From contig QRDG01001734.1 in the NCBI GenBank assembly GCA_012064385.1, positions 1,550,001-1,614,000 of the forward strand: a stretch of DNA of 64,000 bases. Direction: 5' to 3'. The DNA is from Puccinellia tenuiflora. Its lineage: Eukaryota; Streptophyta; Magnoliopsida; Poales; Poaceae. Shown piece by piece: positions 10,124-21,288 of this stretch. The notes under the pieces were generated by a model. It was given only the letters and a program-made list of their open reading frames with translations, made no database searches and was not told the origin of the DNA. Position numbers and translations under genes: made by a program. The first letter of the stretch is position 1. The number at the start of each line of letters is the position of its first letter.

Positions 10124-11152
10124 ATGTTGAAATACGGTGGTCAACAAAACAAGTTAAGTCTTGGACTCTTCTTTTCCCCTCTCCTCCTCCACGCGTTCCC
10201 TTGAGAGTCAGCCGCTGCCGTTTCCGGCCAGATCCGGCCGCTCCCGCCGCTGGCGCTTTCGCCGGCTGGTGTGGGGATGCTGTAGGGTGCCGGGCCCCTC
10301 TGTATTGCTATAGATTAGGTTGTAGTTGTAGGGTTGACTTTACTTTGCTGTTTGCCGACGTGCAGAATGGTGTGATGCCGCGGAGGATTTGCCGGCAGAT
10401 ACACCCGAGCTGTGTCTGCTGGTTGGTGGTGCTTTCTCTCCTTCTGGCGGAGCTCCGGTGGTCGGAGACGCATACAGAGGACTGGGACGCTGCATCCTCC
10501 ATCTCCTCTCATAAGCTCGAAGATTGGTCTCCGGTTCTGGAGGCCAGTGGTGACTGCTTTGCAGCGGATGAAGGGCAAGGTCTACTTCTTCCTCTGGCCG
10601 GCCGTGGTGGCGAGGGGCGGAAGAGGTGCTTCTGGTTCCCTTCTTCTTCTGTGAAGTGGTGGTTCGTGTGTGTGCTGCAGATCTGCGCGACCTACATGGC
10701 AGCCTTGATTGCTGCCGTGATCTACAGCCAGAATGGTGGCATTTCTTCAACCTCCGATGTGGAGGCCTTTCGGACCCTGCGCCAGAGCTCGGTCGCTCGC
10801 TGCCTTCAAGTGGTTCGTCCCCGAAGATGGCGAGCTGGCTGGCGGAGTTGGTTCGTCGCTGGAAGTGAGACTCCGAGCACTCTCTCCGATCTCGGCATTC
10901 ACAGCGCCTCGAGGTCGCCGGCGACTGGTGGCGGTGGCTCCCAGGCACCTGATTGCTTTCTATCTTGTTGTGTTGGGGGGGTTTCTGTAAGATTGGAGCC
11001 CTTATCTTCAAATATTAGGTTCTTAGTGCGAGTTGATGTTTTGGGCCTCCTTGTAAACTTGTACCCGCCACGTGTTACTTCAATATAATGCAGCACCGGG
11101 GTCGTGTGACCCCTCCTCTTGTTTAAAAAAAAAAAAAATGTTGAAATACGGT
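10124..11152 (+). mobile_element. Poly(A) retroposon (LINE-type mechanism) with 15-bp target duplication
   Basis: ATGTTGAAATACGGT occurs at 10124-10138 and again, identical, at 11138-11152. The second copy follows a 13-A tail (11125-11137). The inserted unit is thus 10139-11137, 999 bp, with the hallmarks of target-primed reverse transcription: a 3' poly(A) tail and a long variable target duplication. The unit is GC-rich, starts CT-rich and ends with AATATAATGCAGCACC then GTCGTGTGACCCC. No reverse transcriptase or endonuclease motif is seen, so it is either a truncated LINE, a non-autonomous derivative, or a processed copy of a host transcript. A long open frame crosses it (to 11088) but begins in flanking DNA. 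Confidence 0.85.
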
Positions 11153-11435
11153 AACTTGGGGTTTTCTTTTAAGCCGATAAGTTGGCTTGTTCTTGGAACA
11201 CTTACCATGTTCCTGCATCTGCGTGCCTGTTATTGGTTACGAAAAGTGATTCTTTACTGGTTCTTTGTGAATATTTGATGGATAGAGTTGCTGCGTAGGA
11301 AATACCATGCTTTGCTGGTTCTGTGTGCGTCGACGACGAGTCTGCTCTTCAATTTTCCGCATTAGCTATTGTTCATTCATCTGAACTTTTCATGCAATTC
11401 CCTTCCTGACGAGTGAGCATCTTCATCGGAGCCCT
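11153..11435. other. Stretch without a recognised gene
   Basis: Original flank of the retroposon up to the assembly gap. No coding or structural signal seen. Confidence 0.5.
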
Positions 11436-12321
11436 NNNNNNNNNNNNNNNNNNNNNNNNNNNNNNNNNNNNNNNNNNNNNNNNNNNNNNNNNNNNNNNNN
11501 NNNNNNNNNNNNNNNNNNNNNNNNNNNNNNNNNNNNNNNNNNNNNNNNNNNNNNNNNNNNNNNNNNNNNNNNNNNNNNNNNNNNNNNNNNNNNNNNNNNN
11601 NNNNNNNNNNNNNNNNNNNNNNNNNNNNNNNNNNNNNNNNNNNNNNNNNNNNNNNNNNNNNNNNNNNNNNNNNNNNNNNNNNNNNNNNNNNNNNNNNNNN
11701 NNNNNNNNNNNNNNNNNNNNNNNNNNNNNNNNNNNNNNNNNNNNNNNNNNNNNNNNNNNNNNNNNNNNNNNNNNNNNNNNNNNNNNNNNNNNNNNNNNNN
11801 NNNNNNNNNNNNNNNNNNNNNNNNNNNNNNNNNNNNNNNNNNNNNNNNNNNNNNNNNNNNNNNNNNNNNNNNNNNNNNNNNNNNNNNNNNNNNNNNNNNN
11901 NNNNNNNNNNNNNNNNNNNNNNNNNNNNNNNNNNNNNNNNNNNNNNNNNNNNNNNNNNNNNNNNNNNNNNNNNNNNNNNNNNNNNNNNNNNNNNNNNNNN
12001 NNNNNNNNNNNNNNNNNNNNNNNNNNNNNNNNNNNNNNNNNNNNNNNNNNNNNNNNNNNNNNNNNNNNNNNNNNNNNNNNNNNNNNNNNNNNNNNNNNNN
12101 NNNNNNNNNNNNNNNNNNNNNNNNNNNNNNNNNNNNNNNNNNNNNNNNNNNNNNNNNNNNNNNNNNNNNNNNNNNNNNNNNNNNNNNNNNNNNNNNNNNN
12201 NNNNNNNNNNNNNNNNNNNNNNNNNNNNNNNNNNNNNNNNNNNNNNNNNNNNNNNNNNNNNNNNNNNNNNNNNNNNNNNNNNNNNNNNNNNNNNNNNNNN
12301 NNNNNNNNNNNNNNNNNNNNN
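11436..12321. other. Assembly gap (886 N)
   Basis: Undetermined bases. The sequence immediately right of the gap is an A-rich tract followed by CACTA-type subterminal motifs, so the gap probably hides most of a transposon and possibly the 5' exon(s) of the FRS gene. Confidence 1.
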
Positions 12322-12575
12322 AAAAAAAATTTGAAAAAAAAAATCAAAAAAAAATCCTTTAGTCAGGTCCTTCCATTAGTCCCGGTTCGTAACGGGACTA
12401 AAGGTCCCCCCATTAGTCCCGGTTCGTATTACGAACCGGGACTAAAGCTCCCCCCATTAGTCCCGGTTCGTGTCCCAACCGGGACTAACATTAGTCCCGA
12501 TTGGTTAGTCCCGGTTGGGGAACCGGGACTAATGGCCCAAACCAACCGGGACAATAGGGTGTTTTTCTACTGCTG
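12322..12575. mobile_element. Terminal fragment of a CACTA-like element with TTAGTCCCGG inverted motifs
   Basis: Alternating TTAGTCCCGGTT and AACCGGGACTAA words form at least four potential hairpins between about 12375 and 12550. The right edge reads GTGTTTTTCTACTG, whose complement CAGTAGAAAAACAC resembles the CACTAGTAGAAAA terminus seen at 52623, without the exact CACTA. The other end lies in the gap. No coding sequence is seen in it. Confidence 0.55.
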
Positions 12576-12827
12576 GCCGAAAGAAAAAAAAAAGGCGCGC
12601 GCTAATTCTGCAACCAAAAAAGACGCCCCGTTAATTTTGCAACCAAAATCTGGACTGCCCGTGGTTTTGCCCTTGGATCAGATCGCCCACGCCGAGCTTC
12701 CTCCATGGCGCCGTCGGCCAGGCCGTGCACAGGTAGTTCATCATCTGAACCTGCAGATCGATCTTGACATTGTGGCGTCGACGCACGCCCGGACGTCCTA
12801 CTAATTATGCACCGAATTGCATTGTAG
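12576..12827. other. Stretch upstream of the FRS exon
   Basis: Contains an ATG (12704) in a short GC-rich frame with a possible donor (CACAGGTAGTTC), but it does not splice in frame to the FRS exon. The true first exon is not identified. The acceptor of the FRS exon, TTGTAG, ends at 12827. Confidence 0.35.
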
Positions 12828-13455
12828 GTTTTGCGGCCGGTTCAGATTGAACTTGCCAAGCTGCTGAGCGATTATGGTGAAGCTCAAGCAGATGTGTTAC
12901 TTGAAGATCCAAAATTGGGGATGACCTTTGATACTGAGAATGATGTGCGGGAGTACTACAAAAATTATGCTAAAGCAAAAGGGTTTGGTGTGACGAGAAG
13001 AAGCTCAAACAGAGATGATAATGGAGAACTAAAGTATCTTACACTTTGTTGCTCTCGTCATGGTAAGACTAAGTCCAACTCAAGAAATATGTTGAAGCCA
13101 AATCCAATAGCTGGGTTAGGATGTAAAGCTAAAGTCAATATTGTTCGTGGTCCCGAAGATGGAAAGTTCCATCTTTCGACGGTCATTTTGGATCATAATC
13201 ATACATTAAGTCCACATAAATCTCGGTTATTTAGATGTAACAAAAGGTTGGACTTCCATGTGAAGCGAAGGCTTGAGTTGAATGATCAGGCTGGTATACG
13301 AGTAAACAAGAATTTCAATTCTCTTGTTGTGGCAGCGGATGGTCATGACAATATGACCTTTGGTGAGAAAGAATATCGCAATTTTCTGGAGAAAACAAGA
13401 AGATTGAAACTAGGACGTGGTGATGCTGAGGCCCTTCGTGACTATTTTATGAAAA
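12828..13455 (+). pseudogene. FAR1-related (FRS) gene, N-terminal part with FAR1 DNA-binding domain
   Basis: The frame opens directly after an acceptor and reads FAR1-domain sequence: MTFDTENDVREYYKNYAKAK, GFGVTRRSS, YLTLCCSRHGK, LGCKAKVNIVRG and VILDHNHTLSP. The Cys/Cys/His/His spacing is that of the WRKY-GCM1-type zinc finger in FAR1 and FRS proteins, MULE-transposase-derived transcription factors. The first in-frame ATG is at 12921; an upstream in-frame TAG forms part of the acceptor. Coding identity ends abruptly after DYFMK at 13455, where a Helitron begins; the chance read-through stops at 13485-13487. The remaining two-thirds of the gene resume at 18893. As it stands, this half would encode the zinc-finger domain without the transposase-like and SWIM domains. 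Confidence 0.85.
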
Positions 13456-13467
13456 CTAGTAATCGTG

Positions 13468-13484
13468 CACGTGTAACACACGTG
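13468..13484 (-). terminator. Helitron 3'-terminal hairpin
   Basis: CACGTGT-AAC-ACACGTG on the plus strand, a perfect 7-bp stem with a 3-base loop, 12 bases from the CTAG terminus. This subterminal hairpin acts as the rolling-circle termination signal in the Helitron family. Confidence 0.85.
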
Positions 13485-16400
13485 TAGTCTTAGGAGATAA
13501 AATTCGTCAAGTGTTAATGCATTATTATTCAGTTCTTGTTGGGACAAAATCAAATTTTAAGCCTTTGCTCTTCTTCTATTGTTGGCAACTCCCCCTGCAT
13601 TGGATAAAAAGACATCGAAAATGGGGTCTCCGGAGATAAATCACAGCTACAATAAAGGGCAAATGATTCCTATTGTTAGCTAGCTAGCAAAAACTTGCAT
13701 TATGCAAGAATGCAAGATTGATCTAAGTCACAACCAGTAAAAAAATAGACTATATATTTCACATGCTAAGCTATAGAAATCCACCAAAATATTGCACACT
13801 GCACCAAAATGTGGATCCATTCCTTGAAAATCAAGAATACATTCCCTGAAAATTATGTTAAACTAAACAAAAAGAGAAAAAAGGCGCATCTCCCCTGAAA
13901 GAATCCAAGAAAAGTGAAATCATATCGGCTTTAGTAAGCTTCTCACAGTGAACTCCTTTGTGCTAAATTCACAATATATTTTGCAATTCTAACTTGCTTG
14001 AGGCCAAATTTCAGTACATTTCCATGTGTCTTCATAGCTGCAGTTAAGTTGAGAAAGCAATCACAGAAACTTAAATGATACATTTCTAAAAACAATTAAG
14101 CGATAGAAGCTTCCGAATCGAGTGGTGTGGACGTCAATAAGACATGCTAGATTGCTGGTGTCGATGTATTCTTGTCGTCAGATTGATGTTTCTCAATATA
14201 TACAGCAGGCTGCAGCTAATAAAAAAGGTATGGTGGTCAGTGCAGAAAAAATCACATACAATAACATTATATATCATGCATTTAGAACATACCTAAGGCT
14301 GACGATTTGATCTTTCATGCAACAATATGACCAATGGAGCAAAACACCACTGCCAGCTCACAAAACCGAACTAAACCTACAATACAACCAATTGTTCTAC
14401 GAACCTGCAGTTATGTAAGCCAACACCACGTTTAGAAAAGATAGCTCCTTCATTTTCATTCGAACAGAAAGTGCGTCCTCATCACGTGCTATAACTTAAG
14501 TTTCACTATCTTGACCATGCCCTGATACCCCTTTTAAGAGTAAAAATGAACCATTAAGTATGCATAAACCCAAGAAAGTAAAAATGAATATTCTGAGAAA
14601 ATCCGAAGAGGAAGTCACCAAGATCAAGCCTTTATGGTACAATTGTGTTATCACAGGATTTTTGTCTTGATAGCATTTCTTACCGACGAAAAGGTTAAAC
14701 ATTCAGTATTATGAAACTTTGTTATGGTGAGCAGACCGAGGGTATGAAACAGTTCATCAACCATAAATTCAAAGATGGATGGGGTTACACCGTCGCATAA
14801 GATATGTGTGCCACCCAACTCTACAAAATGAAGCATGTTTTACTGAGTGCTCCTGATTGATTTCCTTATCAGCTCCAACAAAACATAATGCACCTACATT
14901 ACAGATAAATAGACTCTACAAAAAGGGAACATGCCAAAACAGGTTACAACCATAAGAAGACTACGACACAAAAGCTTCAATTGATCCTTTAAATATTTAG
15001 CACCAGCTTCTTAACAGGGATTTTTTTGAAGCATAATTACTTGACCTAAAGTATCACCATATTGCCATCAAGTAGAGTAAGTTACACCGTGATTCCAGGC
15101 AGCCCCTGCAAAAATCTCATGCATGTTGCATGGTTTGAACAAAATGATGATTCAGGATTGACTAATCCTTTATAAAAGGTGTGATATGCAAAGGCTAGAC
15201 AATAAGAACATCTAGCAAGATATATAGTACATTTTTCGTGTTTATGTTGTAGAATGGCGTTCCGTTACTTATTCATAAATAACATCTTATATTCTCGGCT
15301 ACAACTTAGGAAGTTCCTTGCTAACCTTCAGAAGGGATTTCCTAATAAGATTAGCAATCAGTGAATATCATGTCTTCTAAAATTCTGAAGTGTGTATTTA
15401 ATCGACATACTGAACTTTCGCAACTCCTTGTTGGAGGAAAGAAACTGAACTGGAATAGCTTCCCAGTGCAACTTTGGTCTAGCAAACAACTCATGTTGTT
15501 GGACATTCAATCGTCCGAGTCCGAAAAGGTACTTTTCAATCCTTCTCAAAAGCAAAAAAGAGAGGCAAAAACCAGGTGACCACATGAGCACATTCAATAT
15601 ATTCAGTATATGAGATAGAAGCTAGAGAGAAACTAACCATCAAGATGGACGCCGAGTCTAACGGTATTGCGCTGGGCGTCCGCCTCGGGACAGGACAGTC
15701 CGCGCCTACAGGCTACAGGTCGTCGCGTCTGCAGCGTCCTCAACATGGTGGACAAAATTGGTAGTATATCCTGAAATGGAGTGCTTCCTGAAATGGAGTG
15801 CGCCCTGAAGATGACAAATGGGCTTCTGCTCTCTTAATGTGCGAGAATAAATAGGCAGTAAGCTGTAAGCAATACCGCCTCCCTGCAATTGGTAGTATAT
15901 GTGATTCAGAAAAGCAAAGGTGAAAAGGTAAATATGTTTTTTACATTCCATAACTTTTCTTAGCTATGTTTATTCTTCATGTAAGTGAGAGTAATATGCC
16001 ATGAACCTAATATTGTACAATTGACTGATTATTATGACTTGTTTCAAGCCTCTGAACCATTCTCTTTGTACCTAGTATAACTGTATGGCTTGTATTCAGA
16101 GCCCGCTTCATGTACAGGTTTAAACACAAATGTATGGTTAAACTGTAGTGAGTAGAAACGAATCAATAAAAGATGGGATTCTATCTCGAAACTGAAAATG
16201 TAAGTTGGGATCAATCCCCTTCCTCCTACTCGGTGTATCTTCCTATTCATTTGTCTGCTGAAGCCGAAGCTTGTTGGTATAAAGCTTGTTCGAGGTAATG
16301 TATGCAAATTAACAAGAAATATACAGTCTGTTGTGGTTTGCTAATTATAATAGAAGACCCGATAACACAACCTTCTCTATATATATAGGAATATAAAGTA

Positions 16401-18179
16401 GGTAAATAACATGATAATTTCGAAAAAAAAGTAGGCTGACAAGAGCAAATCAACTCAGTACATTCAGAATAAAAACTGGTCAACACAAATGATCAGCAAG
16501 ATGTACAAGTATGCTACAGTAGTGTTGATACATAGACTATAATTACTAACAAACCGAAGTTTGCCACATTCTTGCTTAGCTAAAAGAACAACATAACAGG
16601 ACTCCAAATAGAAGATATTAAAAAATCATATGAACAATCAAAAGTCTTTGAAGTTTAAACATAACGATATTAGCATCACACACAGAATACGACCAACAGC
16701 GTTATACCTTTGATTAAGAAGAACCAGCAGGAAAAACCTCTTTAGCAAATAGTTAAGGAAAATTGCATTGACATATAAGAAGCATTGTACGATGAAGTTC
16801 TGTGAAACAGAAGCATGACAATAGCATGTGTATAGGTACAGAATCCTATACAATAGACAAGTAGCAAGGAAAATTGTACTTATGAAAACCACTTTAGCAA
16901 ATTAGTTCAAGGAAAACTGCAGTGATTAAAAAGAACAGTGTAAACCACAACATGAGAGGACCAAGTGCTGAATAGTATTCCTGTAATACCCAAACTGAAA
17001 TGCATCTTACATATCATACAAAAATGAAAACTGGAATTTTCCAAAGTGATGAGTTTGTCCATCTCCTCTGATCCAAACTAAAACATGCATCGCAGTAGCA
17101 TAATACACAGACAACTGAATCATAACTGAACCATAAAATACAACTTGTCTATCTCAAGTTGTGTCTCTTTTTTTGTCATTGCGATGGATCATGGATCCAC
17201 ATATATTCATGGATAATTGCAATTATGAAACTGGCAATTAAGCTGTACGCGAGGTACCTGTAGAATGTCGGCACGACTCATTGTCCAGTGCCCAGCAGAG
17301 AGACGACGTCCTCAATGAGAAGTACGCATTCAGAAGTTAAAGAAATTGTTATATCTCTATCACCACATATATAAACTTATTCAAACTGACACAGCCAACA
17401 ACCAATTGCATCACTGCGAACAGCAAGAAATGAGCGTACAAAGCATGCAACTTTATAGCAGGCAGAAAAGGTAGCAGACAGCCATGACACATGCATATCA
17501 ATATGGTAGAAACCGCATGCCGTAGAGAAGGGACGGCAGCTGCTGCATAAAGTCCAAATCACTAATTCAATATTCCATACAATATCCATTTCCAACCAAA
17601 AACAGTATAACTCTGTAGCTGAAGCCTGCAATATGCCTTCCCCTCTCTATTCTAAATCAGAAAATTGTGCCTTCAGGGATCCATATAAGATATTCAAGGA
17701 GTGCCATCACTGATCACTAATGGACCGTGCCCTGTAATAACATAGTAAAAAAAGCTAATGATAGCAACACAGCTAGCGCTAAGATAATTATCTGCAACTT
17801 ATGTTGAGTGATCACTTAAAATGAAGAACACTGCAAGCTTGCTATGGCAACGAAGTGAAGGTATATTTACCAAACAAGAAAAGAGGCAAAGGTTGCAGAA
17901 GATCAGGTAATGAACTTCAAAATTTCAGTAACAACAAAAGAGGCAAAGGTTGCTATGTCCCTGGAATTCTTTCTCGAGTGTCCTCTTCCTGCAACAACGC
18001 AGGGTGCATTAGCAGCACTACAAAATTTCAGTAAGAGAAATTACAAAAAGCTAGAATTGAATCAATATATTGCCACTTCGTAACATCAGAATCTTTTTAG
18101 AAGCGATGGCTGACAATCATGGATTAAGACTATTCTGTTGCGCTACCAACATAGCTAGATTATACCATTCTATCTCGAT

Positions 18180-18760
18180 TCAATTAGCACAACTGTGATA
18201 TTTAAAAAGGGGTACCAGAAAATCCACTGAAGGAGTGCCTTCTCCTCCCCTGCTTCTTGTCGAGGATGAACTTGGAGTCACGGCGGGAGTAGAACATGCG
18301 GATGAGGCCCCTGGTGCAACCTTGGAGGTGGCGGCGGCGAACTCAGAGGAAAGGGCGAGCTCGGAGGCGGCTGCAGCAAAGTCGGAGTCCACGGTAGCGA
18401 ACACGGAGGCGAGGGCGTGGGCGCAGGCGCAGCGGCGGCCGAGCTCGTAGGCTGCGAGCAAGCTCGGAGGAGGCGGCGGCGAACTCGAAATCGGCGGCGG
18501 AAAAATCGGAGGCTAGGGCATGGGCGCAGCGTCGGCCCAGGTCGTGGGCTGCGGGCCGGGAACTCGGAGGCGAGGGGCGCGACGTCGGCTGAGTTCGTAG
18601 GCGGCCTCGACTTCGATGGCGAGGGTGGCGAGGACGCGGCGCGGCGCTCTCGGCTCTGGCCGTTGGAGGGACGGGCCGGTTCCGTAGGATCGTGGAGCGG
18701 TGGGCGGTTGTCCTGTATGTTGAGGAGGAGCGTGGTCCTAGGTGCGGATCGTTTTTTTTT
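18180..18760. other. GC-rich, exon-like block inside the Helitron
   Basis: The minus strand is open over two overlapping frames rich in Ala, Ser, Arg and Pro. One ends SSTRSRGGEGTPSVDF followed by a GTACCC donor-like site at about 18213. The segment contains an imperfect internal duplication (for example GGCGGCGGCGAACTC). This could be the first exon of a gene fragment captured by the Helitron. No family is recognised. Confidence 0.3.
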
Positions 18761-18892
18761 TTTTTTTTTTTATGTGGGAGTGAATATGATGAGGTGCTCA
18801 TCATTTAGCGGTTCTGAATCGTTGGATCGTGATTTAAGGGCTCAGATCATCTGTGTCATACCCCCCTCTCTCTCTTTTCATATTAGTAGAGA

Positions 18893-21288
18893 TGCAATCA
18901 GATAATCCAAACTTTTTTAGTGTCATGGATGTTGATGATGAATCCCGACTTAGAAATGTCTTTTGGGCTGATGCAAGAAGTAGAGCAGTGTATGACTCCT
19001 TTCATGATGTCATAACTTTTGACACCACATACTTGGTGAACAAATATGATATGCCTTTTGCTTCTTTTGTTGGAGTGAATCATCATGGACAATCTGTGTT
19101 GTTGGGATGTGCTCTAATATCAAATGAAGATGCTGAAACATTTGTTTGGTTATTCCAAGCATGGCTGGCATGTATGGCGAATCATCAACCAAGTGCTATT
19201 GTGACCGATCAAGCAAAAGCAATTCAGAATGCTGTGGAAAGAGTTTTTCCAGATGCTCGATATAGGTGGTGTTTGTGGCATATAATGAAGAAGCTACCAG
19301 AGAAGTTAGGTGGATATGAGGAATATGAGTACATCAAGACTGCCATTGGCAAAGCAGTTTATGATTCCTTAACAATTACTGATTTTGAAGGTTCTTGGAT
19401 GCGTATGCTTGAGAGGTATAATATTGCTGACAATGAATGGCTTAAAGGGCTGTATGACAATCGGCACCGTTGGGTTCCAGCATTTGTGAAAGATGTTTTT
19501 TGGGCGGGCATGTCCACTACACAGCGTAGTGAGAGTATGCATGCCTTCTTTGATGGGTATGTCAATGCCAAGACAACATTGAAGCATTTTGCTAGCCAGT
19601 ATGAGAATGCTCTTCGTGATAAAGTTGAGAAGGAGATAATTGCTGATTTTAATTCTTTCCATTCAACCATACCTACTATCACACACTTTGACATTGAGAA
19701 GCAGTTCCAATCAGTGTATACAAATTCGAAATTCAAAGAGTTCCAAGAGGAGCTGACACACATAATGTACTGTGATCGGAACTTCATACAAAAAGAAGGG
19801 GCAATAGAAACATACAAAATAATTGAGGATGTGCTAATTGACATAGATGAAGGATGGAGGAAAGATTATGTGTACCATGTATATTTCAATGAGGAAGAGT
19901 TCGAAGTCAAGTGTTCATGTCGCCGTTTTGAGTTCAGAGGTATTCTCTGTAGGCATGTGTTATGTGTGCTCACTCACAAGAAAATCAAGGAAGTCCCTTC
20001 ACAGTACATCCTTGATCGGTGGAGAAAAAATGTGAAAAGAAAACATAACTTTATCCGGTGCACATATGGTGGAATGGAAGATACTCCTGTTGCAAAACGT
20101 TTTGACAAGTTGTGCAACTTTTTCTTTCCAATTGCAGAGATAGGTGCCATGACAGATGATTCATGCAATGAGTTGATTGAACAGCTTCGCACTGTGAAAA
20201 TTCAGCCATCTAGTAACTCAAATTCTGAAAATAATAGCGAACAGGTTGGTACACAGGAAGGTGCACCATTGTATGACGAGACAACAAATAAAACTATACT
20301 AAGTCCAATAGCTGTTAGATGTGCTGGACGTCCTCCTTCATTGAGAATATAGTCTAAAGTCGAGAAGCTTATTCGTCAAGCAAGAGAAAAGAAGAAAAAG
20401 GCTGAACAAAGGGAGAAAAAAAAAAGCTGCACAAAAGGAGAAGAAGAAAGCTGAACAAGAGGTATTTGTGCCAATATTTTGTTTTGTTGAAAAGCTCTAC
20501 ATTTTTCAAGTTCAATAATTTAGTATTTATTTCAGGCTCGCTCCATGAATTTGAAAAAGAAAAGATCCAATGCAAAAAGAAAATCATCAGAGAACGAAAT
20601 TCTACAGCAAGAGGAGATGCAACATGAGGTAGCTACTTTTTCTTCTAATTTACATGTATATTTGGATGGACGAGCTTCTAGTAGTATAATTCAAGTATAT
20701 TTGCTTTTCAACTCATTATTATTACACAGTAGAACATCTAAGTCATTTTATGGATTTCATTGCAGCAGGAATCTTGTGACTTGGGAGTTCGCTCCGGCGT
20801 CATAAATCCATTCATGACAGCTACAACACCATATGGAACAATCCAGGTATGCTTTCATAACCTACATTTTTTCTAATAAGCACTTCGCCATCCAAGTCAT
20901 TTTATGAATTGTTTGGTGCAGGGACCATTTAACCATGGCATTAGTACCAGCCACATGAACCCAACCATGATAGGTGCAACACCATATGGAGCAATTCAGG
21001 TATCTTTGTTTTTCATCTCTTATTTGTAATAATTACTTTGACATCCAAGTCACCTTACATATTTCTTTTGTGCAGGATTCGTTCGACTTTGGCATTAGCA
21101 ACATAAATCCAACCTTGGCAACATCATTACCATCTGGAAGTTCATCGGCAACGGTTATGCCTCCAGTTTTAGGAACATATACAAGTATGTTACTTCAAGT
21201 TCAGCAAAGCTCTGCTGCTCTGTCCAATTCTGAGGAATTACACTTTAACGGAATTGGAAGGCTCGGTGATACTATGGATCAGCGTTAG
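18893..21288 (+). pseudogene. FRS gene, C-terminal part: MULE transposase domain, SWIM zinc finger and tail exons
   Basis: Coding resumes at the Helitron border (MQSDNPNFF). Domains: MULE/FAR1 transposase-like core (DVITFDTTYLVNKYDMPFAS, IVTDQAKAIQNAV, YRWCLWHIMKKL, TTQRSESMHAFF), then SWIM zinc finger (VKCSCRRFEFRGILCRHVL). TAG at 20350-20352 stops the frame; beyond it the Lys-rich coiled segment (KVEKLIRQAREKKKKAEQ) continues in frame. A ten-A run (about 20416-20425) then shifts it by one base. Exons: 18893-20461, 20536-20628, about 20766/20769-20846, 20922-20999 and 21076-21288, each with GT-AG borders, ending in a normal stop. The tail repeats an ATPYGxIQ motif at exon ends. An ATG created exactly at the Helitron junction (18892) could start a 486-residue protein without the DNA-binding domain. 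Decayed, or a lesion-bearing allele. Confidence 0.85.

Larger units (their letters stand above)
13456..18892 (-). mobile_element. Non-autonomous Helitron, 5437 bp, inside the FRS gene
   Basis: Read on the minus strand the element begins TCTCTACTAATATGAAAAG, matching the grass Helitron 5' end (TCTMTACTA). It ends CACGATTACTAG, with CTAG as the last four bases. A 7-bp hairpin (CACGTGT, loop, ACACGTG) lies 12 bases before that end. The flanks are host A (13455) and host T (18893), the required AT target with no duplication. Placing the flanks together restores an uninterrupted FRS frame (…FMK then MQSD…), independent proof of both borders. No Rep/helicase motif was found in any frame, so it is probably non-autonomous. 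Most of the interior is AT-rich and unrecognised. Its 5' portion (18180-18760) is GC-rich with Ala/Arg-rich frames and may be a captured promoter/exon. Confidence 0.92.

Noticed and set aside
10057..11088. 343-codon plus-strand frame read as a gene
   Set aside because: It starts in the flank and crosses the retroposon target duplication, has no recognisable domain, and overlapping minus frames are also open, as expected from GC-rich composition.
11373..12804. Long open frames on both strands across 11373-12804
   Set aside because: They are open only because most of their length is the N gap; the real flanking codons are low-complexity A-rich or transposon sequence.
12704..12827. First exon of the FRS gene starting at ATG 12704
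   Set aside because: The available donor and the TTGTAG acceptor at 12827 do not join in a frame compatible with the FAR1 domain.
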